A DNA stretch of 64,000 bases, taken from contig NZ_CP093442.1 of assembly GCF_022814725.1 (NCBI RefSeq), positions 124,001-188,000 of the forward strand, written 5' to 3'. Below, in pieces: positions 26,889 to 35,483 of the stretch. The translations under genes and the position numbers were made by a program. The notes under the pieces are model-generated. The model saw only the letters and a program-made list of their open reading frames with translations. It was not told the origin of the DNA and did no database searches. Each line of letters begins with the position of its first letter. Within the stretch, counting starts at the first letter, position 1. Source of the stretch: Bdellovibrio reynosensis (GTDB lineage: Bacteria > Bdellovibrionota > Bdellovibrionia > Bdellovibrionales > Bdellovibrionaceae).

Positions 26889-28430
26889 ATGAAACGTGCA
26901 TTATTATTAGGTGCATTGTTGTTCGGTTCGCAGGCATTCGCTGGCGAATTTTTGGTGAAATACCAGGACACACGCGCACTCAACATGCTGACATCTACGA
27001 AAACTTCTAGCGTTGCAATGTTCCAAGCAATGGACCACAACGAAACTGCAAGTTTAGTAAAAGTGAACATCAATAAAGAACACGAAGCACACGCTTTGGC
27101 TTCTTTACTTTCTCAACCAGGCGTTGAGTACGTTGTTCCAAACTTTAAAATCAGAGCATTCACTGCTCCAGTAGACGCTGCTGCATTAAAAGAGCAATGG
27201 GCTATTTCAAAAGTTCAAGCTGAGAAAGCTTGGCAACGTGCTGGTAACAAAGGGAACCGCAACGTTATCGTAGCTGTTATCGACACGGGCGTTGACTATC
27301 GCCATCCAGCTTTGGCTCCAAACATGATCGCTGGTTATGACTTTAAAGAAAACGATGCTGATCCAATGGATAAAACTGGTTTCCAAAACCCAGGTCACGG
27401 TACTCACTGTGCTGGTGCGGTGGGTGCGACTGGTTTGATCGACGGTGGTATTGTGGGTCTTGCTCCTGAAGTTTCTATGATGCCTCTTCGCTTCTTGGGT
27501 GAAGATGGTTCTGGTGACCTTAACAACGCGATTAAAGCAATCGACTTCGCAGTTGAAAAAGGTGCACAAATCATTTCTGCTTCTTGGGGTGCTGCGGTTC
27601 CTCGTTCACAAGCAGCTCCATTGTTAGAGGCAATCAAACGTGCTGATGACAAAGGTGTTATCTTCATCGCAGCTGCTGCGAATGATGGTAAAAACAACGA
27701 TAAAACTGAAATGTATCCAGCAAACAACGGATTCCCGAACTCAATCACGGTTGCAGCTTCTGGTTCTTCTGATGCAAAACCATCTTGGTCTAACTACGGT
27801 ACTGCAACAGTTCACGTAGCGGCTCCGGGTGAAAACATCATGTCGACTTTGCCAAACAATAAGTACGGAAATCTTTCTGGTACTTCTATGGCGACCCCGC
27901 TTGTGTCTGGTCTAGTAGCTTTGATGAAAGCTCAAGATCCTTCACTAACTGGTGCGCAAGTTCGTGCGATCCTACAAACGACAGGTGCTAAAGTTTCTAT
28001 CGAAACAGCATGTAACTGCCGCGTAGACGCTTTCGGTGCAGTTGATACAGTTATGTCTAAGAAAATGGTTGTAGTTCCTGCAGCTGCGACTGTTAAACCT
28101 AACGACACGATCGCGTTCTCAGTACTTAACGGTAAAGCTCCATTCAAATATGCTAGCAGCAACGCTTCTGTTGGTTCAGTTTCTGACAACGGAACTTTCA
28201 CTGCAGCTTCAAATGGTGCTACTACAATCACAGTCACAGACGCTGCTGGAAACACAGCTTCTACATTGAACATCAACGTAGGCGCAGTTTCTTCTAACCC
28301 AGGAAACCCACCAGACGACGGTGGCGGTTTGCCAACTCCAGGTGAGCCTGGCGAATGTCCACTTGGCGATCCGTCAATCTGCCAAATCATCTGCCAAATC
28401 AAACCTGACCTTCCATTCTGCCAACAGTAA
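26889..28430 (+). CDS. secreted subtilisin-like serine protease (S8) with C-terminal Ig-like domain
   Basis: 513 aa from ATG 26889, preceded by GGAGGGGG. Signal peptide ends 'GSQAFA' at residue 18. Residues ~19-90 look like an inhibitor-type propeptide. Catalytic triad: Asp132 (VIDTGVDY), His170 (GHGTHCAG) and Ser333 (SGTSMATP); oxyanion Asn265. After the catalytic domain, residues ~395-470 form a BIG2-like domain ('ASNASVGSVSDNGTF'), then a Pro/Gly-rich linker and a short tail with four cysteines (CPLG, SICQIICQ, FCQQ). The tail may be a disulfide knot or cell-surface anchor. Secreted proteases of this kind fit a prey-degrading or surface-maturation role; that role is inference. Confidence 0.94.
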   Translation: MKRALLLGALLFGSQAFAGEFLVKYQDTRALNMLTSTKTSSVAMFQAMDHNETASLVKVNINKEHEAHALASLLSQPGVEYVVPNFKIRAFTAPVDAAALKEQWAISKVQAEKAWQRAGNKGNRNVIVAVIDTGVDYRHPALAPNMIAGYDFKENDADPMDKTGFQNPGHGTHCAGAVGATGLIDGGIVGLAPEVSMMPLRFLGEDGSGDLNNAIKAIDFAVEKGAQIISASWGAAVPRSQAAPLLEAIKRADDKGVIFIAAAANDGKNNDKTEMYPANNGFPNSITVAASGSSDAKPSWSNYGTATVHVAAPGENIMSTLPNNKYGNLSGTSMATPLVSGLVALMKAQDPSLTGAQVRAILQTTGAKVSIETACNCRVDAFGAVDTVMSKKMVVVPAAATVKPNDTIAFSVLNGKAPFKYASSNASVGSVSDNGTFTAASNGATTITVTDAAGNTASTLNINVGAVSSNPGNPPDDGGGLPTPGEPGECPLGDPSICQIICQIKPDLPFCQQ

Positions 28431-28442
28431 GATGGAACTAAG

Positions 28443-28468
28443 AAAAGGCTCCGCAAGGAGCCTTTTTT
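28443..28468 (+). terminator. intrinsic terminator of the subtilase gene
   Basis: AAAAGGCTCC-GCAA-GGAGCCTTTT, a perfect 10-bp stem with a T run, 12 nt past the stop codon. Confidence 0.9.
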
Positions 28469-28473
28469 ATTTT

Positions 28474-28505
28474 GGATACCTTGTTCTTTTCAGCGTTTCC
28501 CGCGC
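28474..28505 (+). repeat. dispersed 32-bp element, diverged copy 3
   Basis: Starts GGATACCTTGTTCTTTT and ends TTCCCGCGC. It aligns to the copies at 20187 and 20262 with small indels and, like them, follows a terminator. Confidence 0.45.
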
Positions 28506-28595
28506 AGCACTTTTAGAAATAACCAGAAGCCGTCGGAAAGCACATATTTCTGTTTCACTCTGAGACACTCGAACATTACGAAGTCCGAAATTTTG

Positions 28596-28622
28596 TAAAC
28601 TAAACCTACAGTATTCCGATAA
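28596..28622 (+). promoter_or_regulatory. FliA-like promoter directly before the GTG start
   Basis: TAAA (28596-28599), 16 nt, CCGATAA (28616-28622), then 6 nt to GTG 28629. This is the best match in the window to TAAA-N15-GCCGATAA, with only the leading G missing. The start codon falls at the expected transcription start. Confidence 0.55.
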
Positions 28623-28628
28623 GAAAGT

Positions 28629-31600
28629 GTGCGGAACATCTCAGCTATTTTCATTTATGTTCTGGTGTTAGCTGGCTGTACCTTTCAAGGTAGCGTTCTT
28701 GATATGAACGCCTTAACACCACCAGTGCTTACCAACGATCAGGGTGAGCGGTTGGATTCGTTTATCATCAATACCTCTTCAGACTTAGATAAAGTTTCTG
28801 TACGCGGGGAGTGTTATCAGGACGATCGTGATGTTGCGGTTTCCTTTGTGCCTGAAAATTCAACTGCTGCACAAGCTGAGACTAAAACTTTTAATGCTAA
28901 GTGCGTCGATCAAAAGTTCAGCTTAGAACTTGATACGCAAACTTGGAGTGATACCACTTACAAAATCGTTTTATCAGTGACTTCGGAAGCGGGTATTTCT
29001 TCAAGTACCGAAGCTTCGGTTTTAAAAGACATTGTGCCGCCTGTTCTAACTTTCACCGGAAGTATTCCTGCAGAAGTTGGTAACGATGCGGTTTCAAGTA
29101 TCGCTCTTATGGGTACCTGTGAAATTGCCGATGGTGATGTTGAGATTTTGGCTGGCACAGCCGTGCTAGCAACCTGGCCTTGTCAAACTAATGGCACTTT
29201 CACTGGGAATGTTTCCGGCACAGGTTTAATTGATGGCGCAAATAGTTTTACTGCAAGACAAACGGATCTTGCTTTAAACGTCGGAACGACGGCGAGTGCT
29301 TCGTTTAATAAAGACGTTATTGCTCCGCTTTTACTTTCAAGCCTTGGATCTTTAGGAAGTGCTTTAAGCAATGATGATTCTGCTAGATCTGTGACGATCA
29401 CTTTACCTACGGATGGTGGAACTCAGTATCGTTATGTCGTAGTGAAAGATACGGACTGTTCTGCTCAGTATGCAGCATTAATGGCTTCGACTCCGGTTAC
29501 GGGTACGGCGAACATTCCTTTAACTTTTAGTGGTGATGGGACTTATCGTATTTGCGTACTTGCGGGGGATCAGGCGGGTAACTGGCCTTCAGCTGCTGGA
29601 ATCTTTGAAAGTACTGCGGTCGTCATTGATAAAACAAATCCTGCGCTGACTATTACTTCACCGATTGCCAGTGCCAAGGTTCACTCAACTTTTAATTTAA
29701 CTGGAACTTGTGAGGCGGGATTAACCGTTACGGCAAGTGGTGATTTCACACCGACTCCTTCTTCGCAAAGTTGTACCGTGGGTGGGACCTATTCCCTGGC
29801 GCTTACTTTATCTAACGGTGATGGCGCTAAGAATATTTCAGTTACCTCAACAGATAATGCTAACAATACGTCATCGATTGCTTCGCACTCAGTTTTCAAA
29901 GACACAGCGATTGTTCCACCAAGTGTAACCATGACGACTTCAGCTACCATGAATACGCCGCTTGCTAAATTCACTATGGGAAGTTGCACGGATCACACGA
30001 TGATTTTAATGAAAGAAGTGAACTCAGCTCCAGCATTAGGTGATAGTGGTTGGGTTCCTTGCAGTACGGTGGCTGAAAATTATGTTTATGATCTTTCTGT
30101 GACCGATCAACAGGGTCTTCGTAACATTCGTTTTTACGCGCGCGATGAAGCGGGAAACGTTTCAACGGCGACAGTGCATACAATTACTTATGATAGTCAA
30201 GCTCCGATCATTACGATTGATCCAGTTCCAACACTTGCTAAAGATGGCTCTTATCCTTTTGTGGTCAGAGTAACTGAAACAACCGTAGCTTCAACCGCAA
30301 CCTTAACGTTGCAGTATTCAACGGATGGTACGACTTGGAATTTTGCTGCTAGCAGAACTTTGGGTGTTTCAGGTCCAATGAATAATAAATCTTTCTCGGT
30401 ATCTTGGACTCCGACAAATCTTTACACTGGGCTTCGCGTTCGTGGGATGTTGACGGATGCTTTGGGTATGACGGGTTACGGTCAATCGAATGCCTTTAAC
30501 GTCGTGGCAGATACGACAGCACCCACGATCACAGCTAATGAATTTAAAATCAATGGCGCGCTAGATCCGGATGATACGGTTCGTTCTTATGTGACCGTAA
30601 GTTTACAAGCTAATGATGCGCATACGGCGGTGACGGAGTTCTGTTTAAAAACTTCAAACTCTGCACCCGCTGGAAATGATGCATGTTGGGTGTCCGTGAA
30701 AGCACCAAAACCAGGACTTGATGAGCTTGCGACATTAAACTTAGTTGATTTTGACTATTACCTCGGAACTGATTTTGGCGTTTATAATGTTTATGCATGG
30801 GTGAAAGACGTTGCCGGAAATATCAGTGTTAACTCTGCCACTTTGAAAAAAGATTTTAATACGGTTGAATATATTAATGACCCGGCTCCAGTGGTTTCAA
30901 ATTTTTTAACTGTGAATTCGACGACACCTAATAGTCCGCCGATCAATGCGGATATGAACTTTGTCAATAACGCCGCTGTTTACATTAAATGGAAGGCCTC
31001 TGATAACGGGTCGATTTCAAAAGTGGCTCTTTATACTTCGGTTGATGGTAGTAATTATACTTTGATCACGGATGCTCTTTCTAATGGTTCTTCTAACGGT
31101 GCTAGTTGCAGCTACGCAGCCCCTTACACGGGTTGTTTTGTTTGGAATTCAACTTATCCAAATGACAGCTTCTTTAAACTGCAATTACGTGTGACTGATG
31201 ACGTGGGGCAGACTTCACAATTAACAAGTCCGCCGCTAAATAGTGGTAGCTTAAATCTTTTAGCGGGTAATCAAGATCCTGGGCATAACGGAAATGCTAA
31301 GCAGACTGTGTTTAATACGCTTGTTGGTACTGATACAGCGCCGGGAACTTTGCTTGTGACCACAGACGGGAAGGTTTTCTTTAATGATACTTCTTATGGA
31401 ATCATCTATATCGATCCAAGAACTAATAACTCGAAAGTTCTTTTGCGTTTAGCAAAAGAAGGCGAAGAATCTTACGGTGATGGCATTCCGGTAGAGCAAG
31501 CTCGCGCGAAAGAAATCTTGCGCACGACCTTAGATTATCAAAATCGAATCCTTGTCTACGATCGCTATATGATTCGTAGGATTGACACCTCTGTTGAACC

Positions 31601-33446
31601 AATGACTATTGAAACAATCATTGGCGCGGACCCAAGTGGAAACTTAGGAACGAACACCGCTGATACGGTGGCCGATCCGCGGGACGTAAAAATAAACCTT
31701 TATGATACTTCTACTCCGGTTGATGAATGGTGGTACGTTAAAAAGCGTGCGATTTTCCAAGCGCATCCTAATGGTGATATCTACTTTGTTTCTGATAATC
31801 CAAATAAAGGTAAAGATAATGGCGGACGGATTAGAGTTTATAAAGGATCGCTAGCAGTCCCACGGGTAGAAGCTTTTAGATTTTCAGGTGTCGGAGTGAA
31901 AAATCAGCCAGCTTGGGATCTAAATACCAATGATTATACGTTCTTTAGTTTGCGCTATGACCCAGAAACCAGTGTGATTTCTAAGGCGTATGTGCAAGCG
32001 TGGCATTTTTTTCCAGGCAACTCTTATGGCCCTATGACCGAGCTTGATCCCACAACTTGGGTTGCAAACGGTGTCCATCCAGATCACCCTTTCGCAAATG
32101 GTTCGATGGTTTATTATGATGTGCAATCAATGGACGGCCGGGTTTATCGCGCTAATCGCTATACTGAAAATAGACTTTCTAGGTTAAATGATGATGGTAC
32201 TTGGACTTCGGTTTTAGGAACGGGTGCTGCTGGGGAATGCGCTGATGGTACGGCGGCGACGTCTTGCGCGGTTTCCTTAGATGATGCCTTTATTGATCGT
32301 TATGGGCGCATATACTTTTCTACTCGCGGGATTATTAAGACTGTTGTTAATGGAAATGTTTATACTTTATTTGGTCAGCGCAAAGATGCGGGTGATGGAG
32401 GCGCTGCCTCTGATATGCGCTTATCGCTGGTCTTCTTCCTTGATCACGGAGCTGGCGACAATATCGTCTTACTTGACCATCAAGAAAATAAAATGCGCGA
32501 GATCGTACCGGGTGCGGCCTCTGAAGTCCGCTTAGTTGCTGGTACTGGCAGAAATGAAAGTGTGAATACGGGGATCGCGGCTAATGCTCAGTCTATTCCG
32601 TTTGGCTCATGGAATGGCGCCAATGCCTTTGCGACTAATCCTGCAAACGGGGACGTTTACATGAGTTGTGATTTGGCCGGCACAACTAACATTCGTATTT
32701 GTAAATTAAATCGCGCCACTGGGTTGTGGGAAGTAATAGTACCTGGAACAGGAACTACTTTAACTTCGTCGCAAACTGCAATTCCTATCGCTGATTTACT
32801 TTTAAATGGTTATGCTCCAGCGATCTTTGGTTACCAAGGTGGAAATCTATTGATGAATCACCATCACTGGAACGGCACTGCTCACCATAGTGCGAACTTA
32901 CGGGTTATTACTCCGACAACGGCCGAATATATTGCCGGCGCAGCTGCGCTTGATGATAACAGTGATTCATGTCCTGATGGAGTCGCAACAAGCTGTAACA
33001 TCGGTTTGCATGGTGTTTATTATAATGCTTCACCTACGTACTTTGGCTCGTTATCAGGATGGTTATTTAATCCATACCGTGATCTAGCTTCAGGTCATGC
33101 CGGGGACTTGCACGTTGCCTTTGGTGGTAACGTTAAAAAAATGCTTTCATTACCTTCTAAGCCAGTTTCCTATGCTTATGACAACGGACACATCTATGTT
33201 TGTACGAGCGGTAAACTTTATGATGTGGCGATCACGAATCCTTCTGATTTAACTTCAACAACGAACTGGCCACTTGTTCAAAACACTCATTATACAATCA
33301 CCCAAATGCCGATGCCGGCTTCCAACATCGTGTGCGAAGGCCGTCGCATCTTAGTGAAACCTGCCTCCGGTCCAAAACCAAAACGTTTAGTCATGGTCGC
33401 AAGACAAAACGGCTTGCCAGCCATCATCGAATACTTCCTTCCTTAA
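28629..33446 (+). CDS. giant lipoprotein: Ig-like repeats and NHL-type propeller
   Basis: 1605 aa beginning at GTG 28629; the signal peptide ends in lipobox LAGC (Cys17). Residues ~25-880 are repeated Ig-like modules ('LTGTCEAGLTV', 'VKDVAGNISVNS'). Residues ~890-1605 resemble NHL/teneurin-like propeller repeats: 'VTTDGKVFFND', 'IYFSTRGIIKTV', 'VAGTGRNESVNTG', 'EYIAGAAALDDN'. No ribosome-binding site of normal strength precedes GTG. Overall plan matches the gene at 20476, with a different propeller type. Likely surface-anchored recognition or adhesion protein; the target is unknown. Confidence 0.86.
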   Translation: MRNISAIFIYVLVLAGCTFQGSVLDMNALTPPVLTNDQGERLDSFIINTSSDLDKVSVRGECYQDDRDVAVSFVPENSTAAQAETKTFNAKCVDQKFSLELDTQTWSDTTYKIVLSVTSEAGISSSTEASVLKDIVPPVLTFTGSIPAEVGNDAVSSIALMGTCEIADGDVEILAGTAVLATWPCQTNGTFTGNVSGTGLIDGANSFTARQTDLALNVGTTASASFNKDVIAPLLLSSLGSLGSALSNDDSARSVTITLPTDGGTQYRYVVVKDTDCSAQYAALMASTPVTGTANIPLTFSGDGTYRICVLAGDQAGNWPSAAGIFESTAVVIDKTNPALTITSPIASAKVHSTFNLTGTCEAGLTVTASGDFTPTPSSQSCTVGGTYSLALTLSNGDGAKNISVTSTDNANNTSSIASHSVFKDTAIVPPSVTMTTSATMNTPLAKFTMGSCTDHTMILMKEVNSAPALGDSGWVPCSTVAENYVYDLSVTDQQGLRNIRFYARDEAGNVSTATVHTITYDSQAPIITIDPVPTLAKDGSYPFVVRVTETTVASTATLTLQYSTDGTTWNFAASRTLGVSGPMNNKSFSVSWTPTNLYTGLRVRGMLTDALGMTGYGQSNAFNVVADTTAPTITANEFKINGALDPDDTVRSYVTVSLQANDAHTAVTEFCLKTSNSAPAGNDACWVSVKAPKPGLDELATLNLVDFDYYLGTDFGVYNVYAWVKDVAGNISVNSATLKKDFNTVEYINDPAPVVSNFLTVNSTTPNSPPINADMNFVNNAAVYIKWKASDNGSISKVALYTSVDGSNYTLITDALSNGSSNGASCSYAAPYTGCFVWNSTYPNDSFFKLQLRVTDDVGQTSQLTSPPLNSGSLNLLAGNQDPGHNGNAKQTVFNTLVGTDTAPGTLLVTTDGKVFFNDTSYGIIYIDPRTNNSKVLLRLAKEGEESYGDGIPVEQARAKEILRTTLDYQNRILVYDRYMIRRIDTSVEPMTIETIIGADPSGNLGTNTADTVADPRDVKINLYDTSTPVDEWWYVKKRAIFQAHPNGDIYFVSDNPNKGKDNGGRIRVYKGSLAVPRVEAFRFSGVGVKNQPAWDLNTNDYTFFSLRYDPETSVISKAYVQAWHFFPGNSYGPMTELDPTTWVANGVHPDHPFANGSMVYYDVQSMDGRVYRANRYTENRLSRLNDDGTWTSVLGTGAAGECADGTAATSCAVSLDDAFIDRYGRIYFSTRGIIKTVVNGNVYTLFGQRKDAGDGGAASDMRLSLVFFLDHGAGDNIVLLDHQENKMREIVPGAASEVRLVAGTGRNESVNTGIAANAQSIPFGSWNGANAFATNPANGDVYMSCDLAGTTNIRICKLNRATGLWEVIVPGTGTTLTSSQTAIPIADLLLNGYAPAIFGYQGGNLLMNHHHWNGTAHHSANLRVITPTTAEYIAGAAALDDNSDSCPDGVATSCNIGLHGVYYNASPTYFGSLSGWLFNPYRDLASGHAGDLHVAFGGNVKKMLSLPSKPVSYAYDNGHIYVCTSGKLYDVAITNPSDLTSTTNWPLVQNTHYTITQMPMPASNIVCEGRRILVKPASGPKPKRLVMVARQNGLPAIIEYFLP

Positions 33447-33447
33447 A

Positions 33448-33479
33448 GGTGCCTGCTTAAAATTTTGGTCCCCACCGCG
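33448..33479 (+). repeat. dispersed element, diverged copy 4
   Basis: Starts GGTGCCTGCTT like copy 1 and ends CACCGCG; the middle has diverged. It directly follows the stop codon of the giant lipoprotein at 33446. Confidence 0.35.
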
Positions 33480-33519
33480 TCAAACTAAGTTTGCAAAATT
33501 ATGTTTATTTTTCTTCCGT

Positions 33520-33549
33520 TTGAGTAATTTTAGGAAGACTGAGTATAAT
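33520..33549 (+). promoter_or_regulatory. sigma-70-type promoter of the enoyl-CoA hydratase gene
   Basis: TTGAGT (33520-33525), 18-nt spacer, perfect TATAAT (33544-33549), 17 nt before ATG 33567. Confidence 0.6.
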
Positions 33550-33566
33550 GATGTGCGAGGTGACCC

Positions 33567-34382
33567 ATGTCTTATTATTCTCAGATGTTCACGCACGTTA
33601 AAACAGATCGAAGCGATGGCATCTTGTGGCTGACTCTTGCAAACCAAGAACAAAGTAATGCGATTTCAACAGAAATGATTGATTCGCTGACGAACTTACT
33701 AAGACACGCTGATTTTGATCCCGACGTGAAAGTCATCGTCATCACTGGCGAGGGAGCTACGTTCTGCGCAGGTGGCGATATTAAAGCCATGGAAAATAAA
33801 ACAGGCATGTTCGCGGGACAAAGCAACGAACTGCGTATGCGCTACATGCATGGTATTCAACAGATTCCTAAAGCGATTGAAGACCTTTCTAAACCCATCA
33901 TCGCCATGGTGAATGGGGCTGCGATTGGTGCTGGTTGTGATCTAGCAATGATGTGCGATATTCGAATCGGTTGCTCTAAAGCGAAGTTTGGCGAAACGTT
34001 TGTGAAGTTAGGACTTGTTCCTGGCGATGGCGGCACATTCTTCTTACAAAGAGTCGTTGGCTATTCAAAAGCCATGCAGATGTCGTTAACTGGCGACATT
34101 ATCGCAGGGGAAGAGGCTTACAAGTGGGGTCTACTAAACTACTACGTAGCTGAAGACCAGTTATTAAATGAAACTAAAAAGCTGGCAGAGAAAATCTCTC
34201 ACAACGCTCCAGTGGCAGTGCAAATGACAAAGAAAGCGATGAAGATCGCGTATCTTAGTGATCTCAACACAGTTTTAGATTTGTCAGCGGCCTATCAGGG
34301 TATAACGCAAAGAACAGAAGATCACTTCAAAGCTCTAGAAGGAATGAAGAACAAAACTACCCCAGAATTCACTGGTAAGTAA
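33567..34382 (+). CDS. enoyl-CoA hydratase/isomerase family protein
   Basis: 271 aa crotonase-fold enzyme. The oxyanion segments 'GEGATFCAGGDIKAM' and 'VNGAAIGAGCDLAMMCDIRIG' are intact. In the catalytic region 'FGETFVKLGLVPGDGGT' a Glu is kept in the first position, while the second acid is Asp in 'PGDGG' instead of Glu in many hydratases; the substrate and reaction (hydratase or isomerase) therefore cannot be fixed. Start ATG 33567 has GAGG upstream. It stands alone with its own promoter; no other beta-oxidation gene is near. Confidence 0.9.
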   Translation: MSYYSQMFTHVKTDRSDGILWLTLANQEQSNAISTEMIDSLTNLLRHADFDPDVKVIVITGEGATFCAGGDIKAMENKTGMFAGQSNELRMRYMHGIQQIPKAIEDLSKPIIAMVNGAAIGAGCDLAMMCDIRIGCSKAKFGETFVKLGLVPGDGGTFFLQRVVGYSKAMQMSLTGDIIAGEEAYKWGLLNYYVAEDQLLNETKKLAEKISHNAPVAVQMTKKAMKIAYLSDLNTVLDLSAAYQGITQRTEDHFKALEGMKNKTTPEFTGK

Positions 34383-34430
34383 AAAGGCGCCTGCTTGTTC
34401 TAACGGTGACGCCGTTTAAAAAAGCAGGCT
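34381..34430 (-). terminator. bidirectional nested hairpin; also dispersed element copy 5
   Basis: Outer stem GCCTGCTT (34389-34396) / AAGCAGGC (34422-34429), inner stem AACGG / CCGTT. On the minus strand it runs into GCGCCTTTTT, ending the GlcG-like gene; on the plus strand it ends the hydratase gene. The stretch 34386-34413 resembles the 32-bp dispersed element, which suggests that element descends from such hairpins. Confidence 0.7.
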
Positions 34431-34438
34431 TCATAATA

Positions 34439-34915
34439 CTACTTCGCTAGCAATTTATCGATTCCGGCTTGCGCGCATTGATCATCTAAAGGTCCACCTG
34501 GTGCGCCACCAACGCCGATCGCTCCTACGACAACATTGTTAATTCTAATTGGAATACCCCCACCCAAAAGTAAGAAGCCATCGATCTGTCCAAGGTTTTG
34601 CGCGGTTGGATTAGTTTGCGAAGTCGCTAACATCGCGCTTGTTGGTTGTCTTGCTGAAGCAGAAGTGTAGGCTTTACGGCGAGAAGCATCCAGTGTGTGG
34701 GGGCCAGCACCGTCTGCGCGCAGAGTGACTTTTGTATCACCCGAAGCATCAACGACTGTCGCGGCTACTGAATAACCTTTCGATGCGCAGTTTTCTACTG
34801 CGGCTTGAGCAGCGATCAAGGCACCTGCCATAGTGATGTTGGTTTCAGTGGTGGTAATGGCTTGGGCGGAACAGGCGAATAAAGAAGAGACTAGTAACGT
34901 GATTGATTTTTTCAA
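34439..34915 (-). CDS. exported GlcG/HbpS family (DUF336) heme-binding-like protein
   Basis: 158 aa. TTG start at 34915 with a strong GGAGGA site; the signal peptide ends 'SAQA' near residue 19. The mature part has the family run: 'MAGALIAAQAAVENCASKGY', 'AATVVDASGDTKVTLRADGAGPHTLDASRRKAYTSAS' and 'GGGIPIRINNVVVGAIGVGGAPG'. Some members bind heme outside the cell; others have no known role. Two cysteines are present in the mature protein. Monocistronic. Confidence 0.88.
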   Translation of the reverse strand: MKKSITLLVSSLFACSAQAITTTETNITMAGALIAAQAAVENCASKGYSVAATVVDASGDTKVTLRADGAGPHTLDASRRKAYTSASARQPTSAMLATSQTNPTAQNLGQIDGFLLLGGGIPIRINNVVVGAIGVGGAPGGPLDDQCAQAGIDKLLAK

Positions 34916-35010
34916 ATGGGTCCTCCGGGTTTAAGAGAACTCCATCGTATTTTTATATTCCAAGGGAACAAGAGGTATTTCGCTGTATTAAATCACAAGC
35001 TTGGCGGGGG

Positions 35011-35376
35011 TTATTCACAGTAAAGGGCGAACTCTAGTGATAACTTTTCATCTTGATAAACAAAAACGTCGTTTTTGTCCTTACTGTTAAGCATCTGGTG
35101 TCGACGAGTTATTCCTTGTCTGCATTCGGAAATTTTAGAAAAAATCATTTTTTCTTTTTTGCAGCTATAAGAACGGCGCTCAACTTCATGTTCATCTGTC
35201 TCAGCATCAAGGCGGCAGTGAAGCTCTGCAAATGAAAATAGCTTAGGAGTTTCTAAAATTTCAATGACTTCAATGGTGTTCTTTTTGTTGTCTTTAATTT
35301 GCAGTTTCCACGTTAAAGGGAATGCTTGAGCATTTGTGGTCAACGCGAGCAAAAAAGCTATAATAGATAATTTCAT
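35011..35376 (-). CDS. small exported protein of unknown function
   Basis: 121 aa from ATG 35376, which has GAGG 6 nt upstream (GTG 35382 is less likely). Signal peptide ends 'TNAQA'. The mature part is charged and has four cysteines (LHCRLD, YSCKKEK, SECRQG, and a C-terminal CE), suggesting one or two disulfides. No family recognised. Confidence 0.65.
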   Translation of the reverse strand: MKLSIIAFLLALTTNAQAFPLTWKLQIKDNKKNTIEVIEILETPKLFSFAELHCRLDAETDEHEVERRSYSCKKEKMIFSKISECRQGITRRHQMLNSKDKNDVFVYQDEKLSLEFALYCE

Positions 35377-35483
35377 AAACACCTCAGAAGACTGAAGTTA
35401 AATACTTTAGAACTCGCTTTGTAAACTAATTTGTATTTTATTCTACTGGAAGATTTGCACCGGCCGACTTTGTTAAGAAATCT

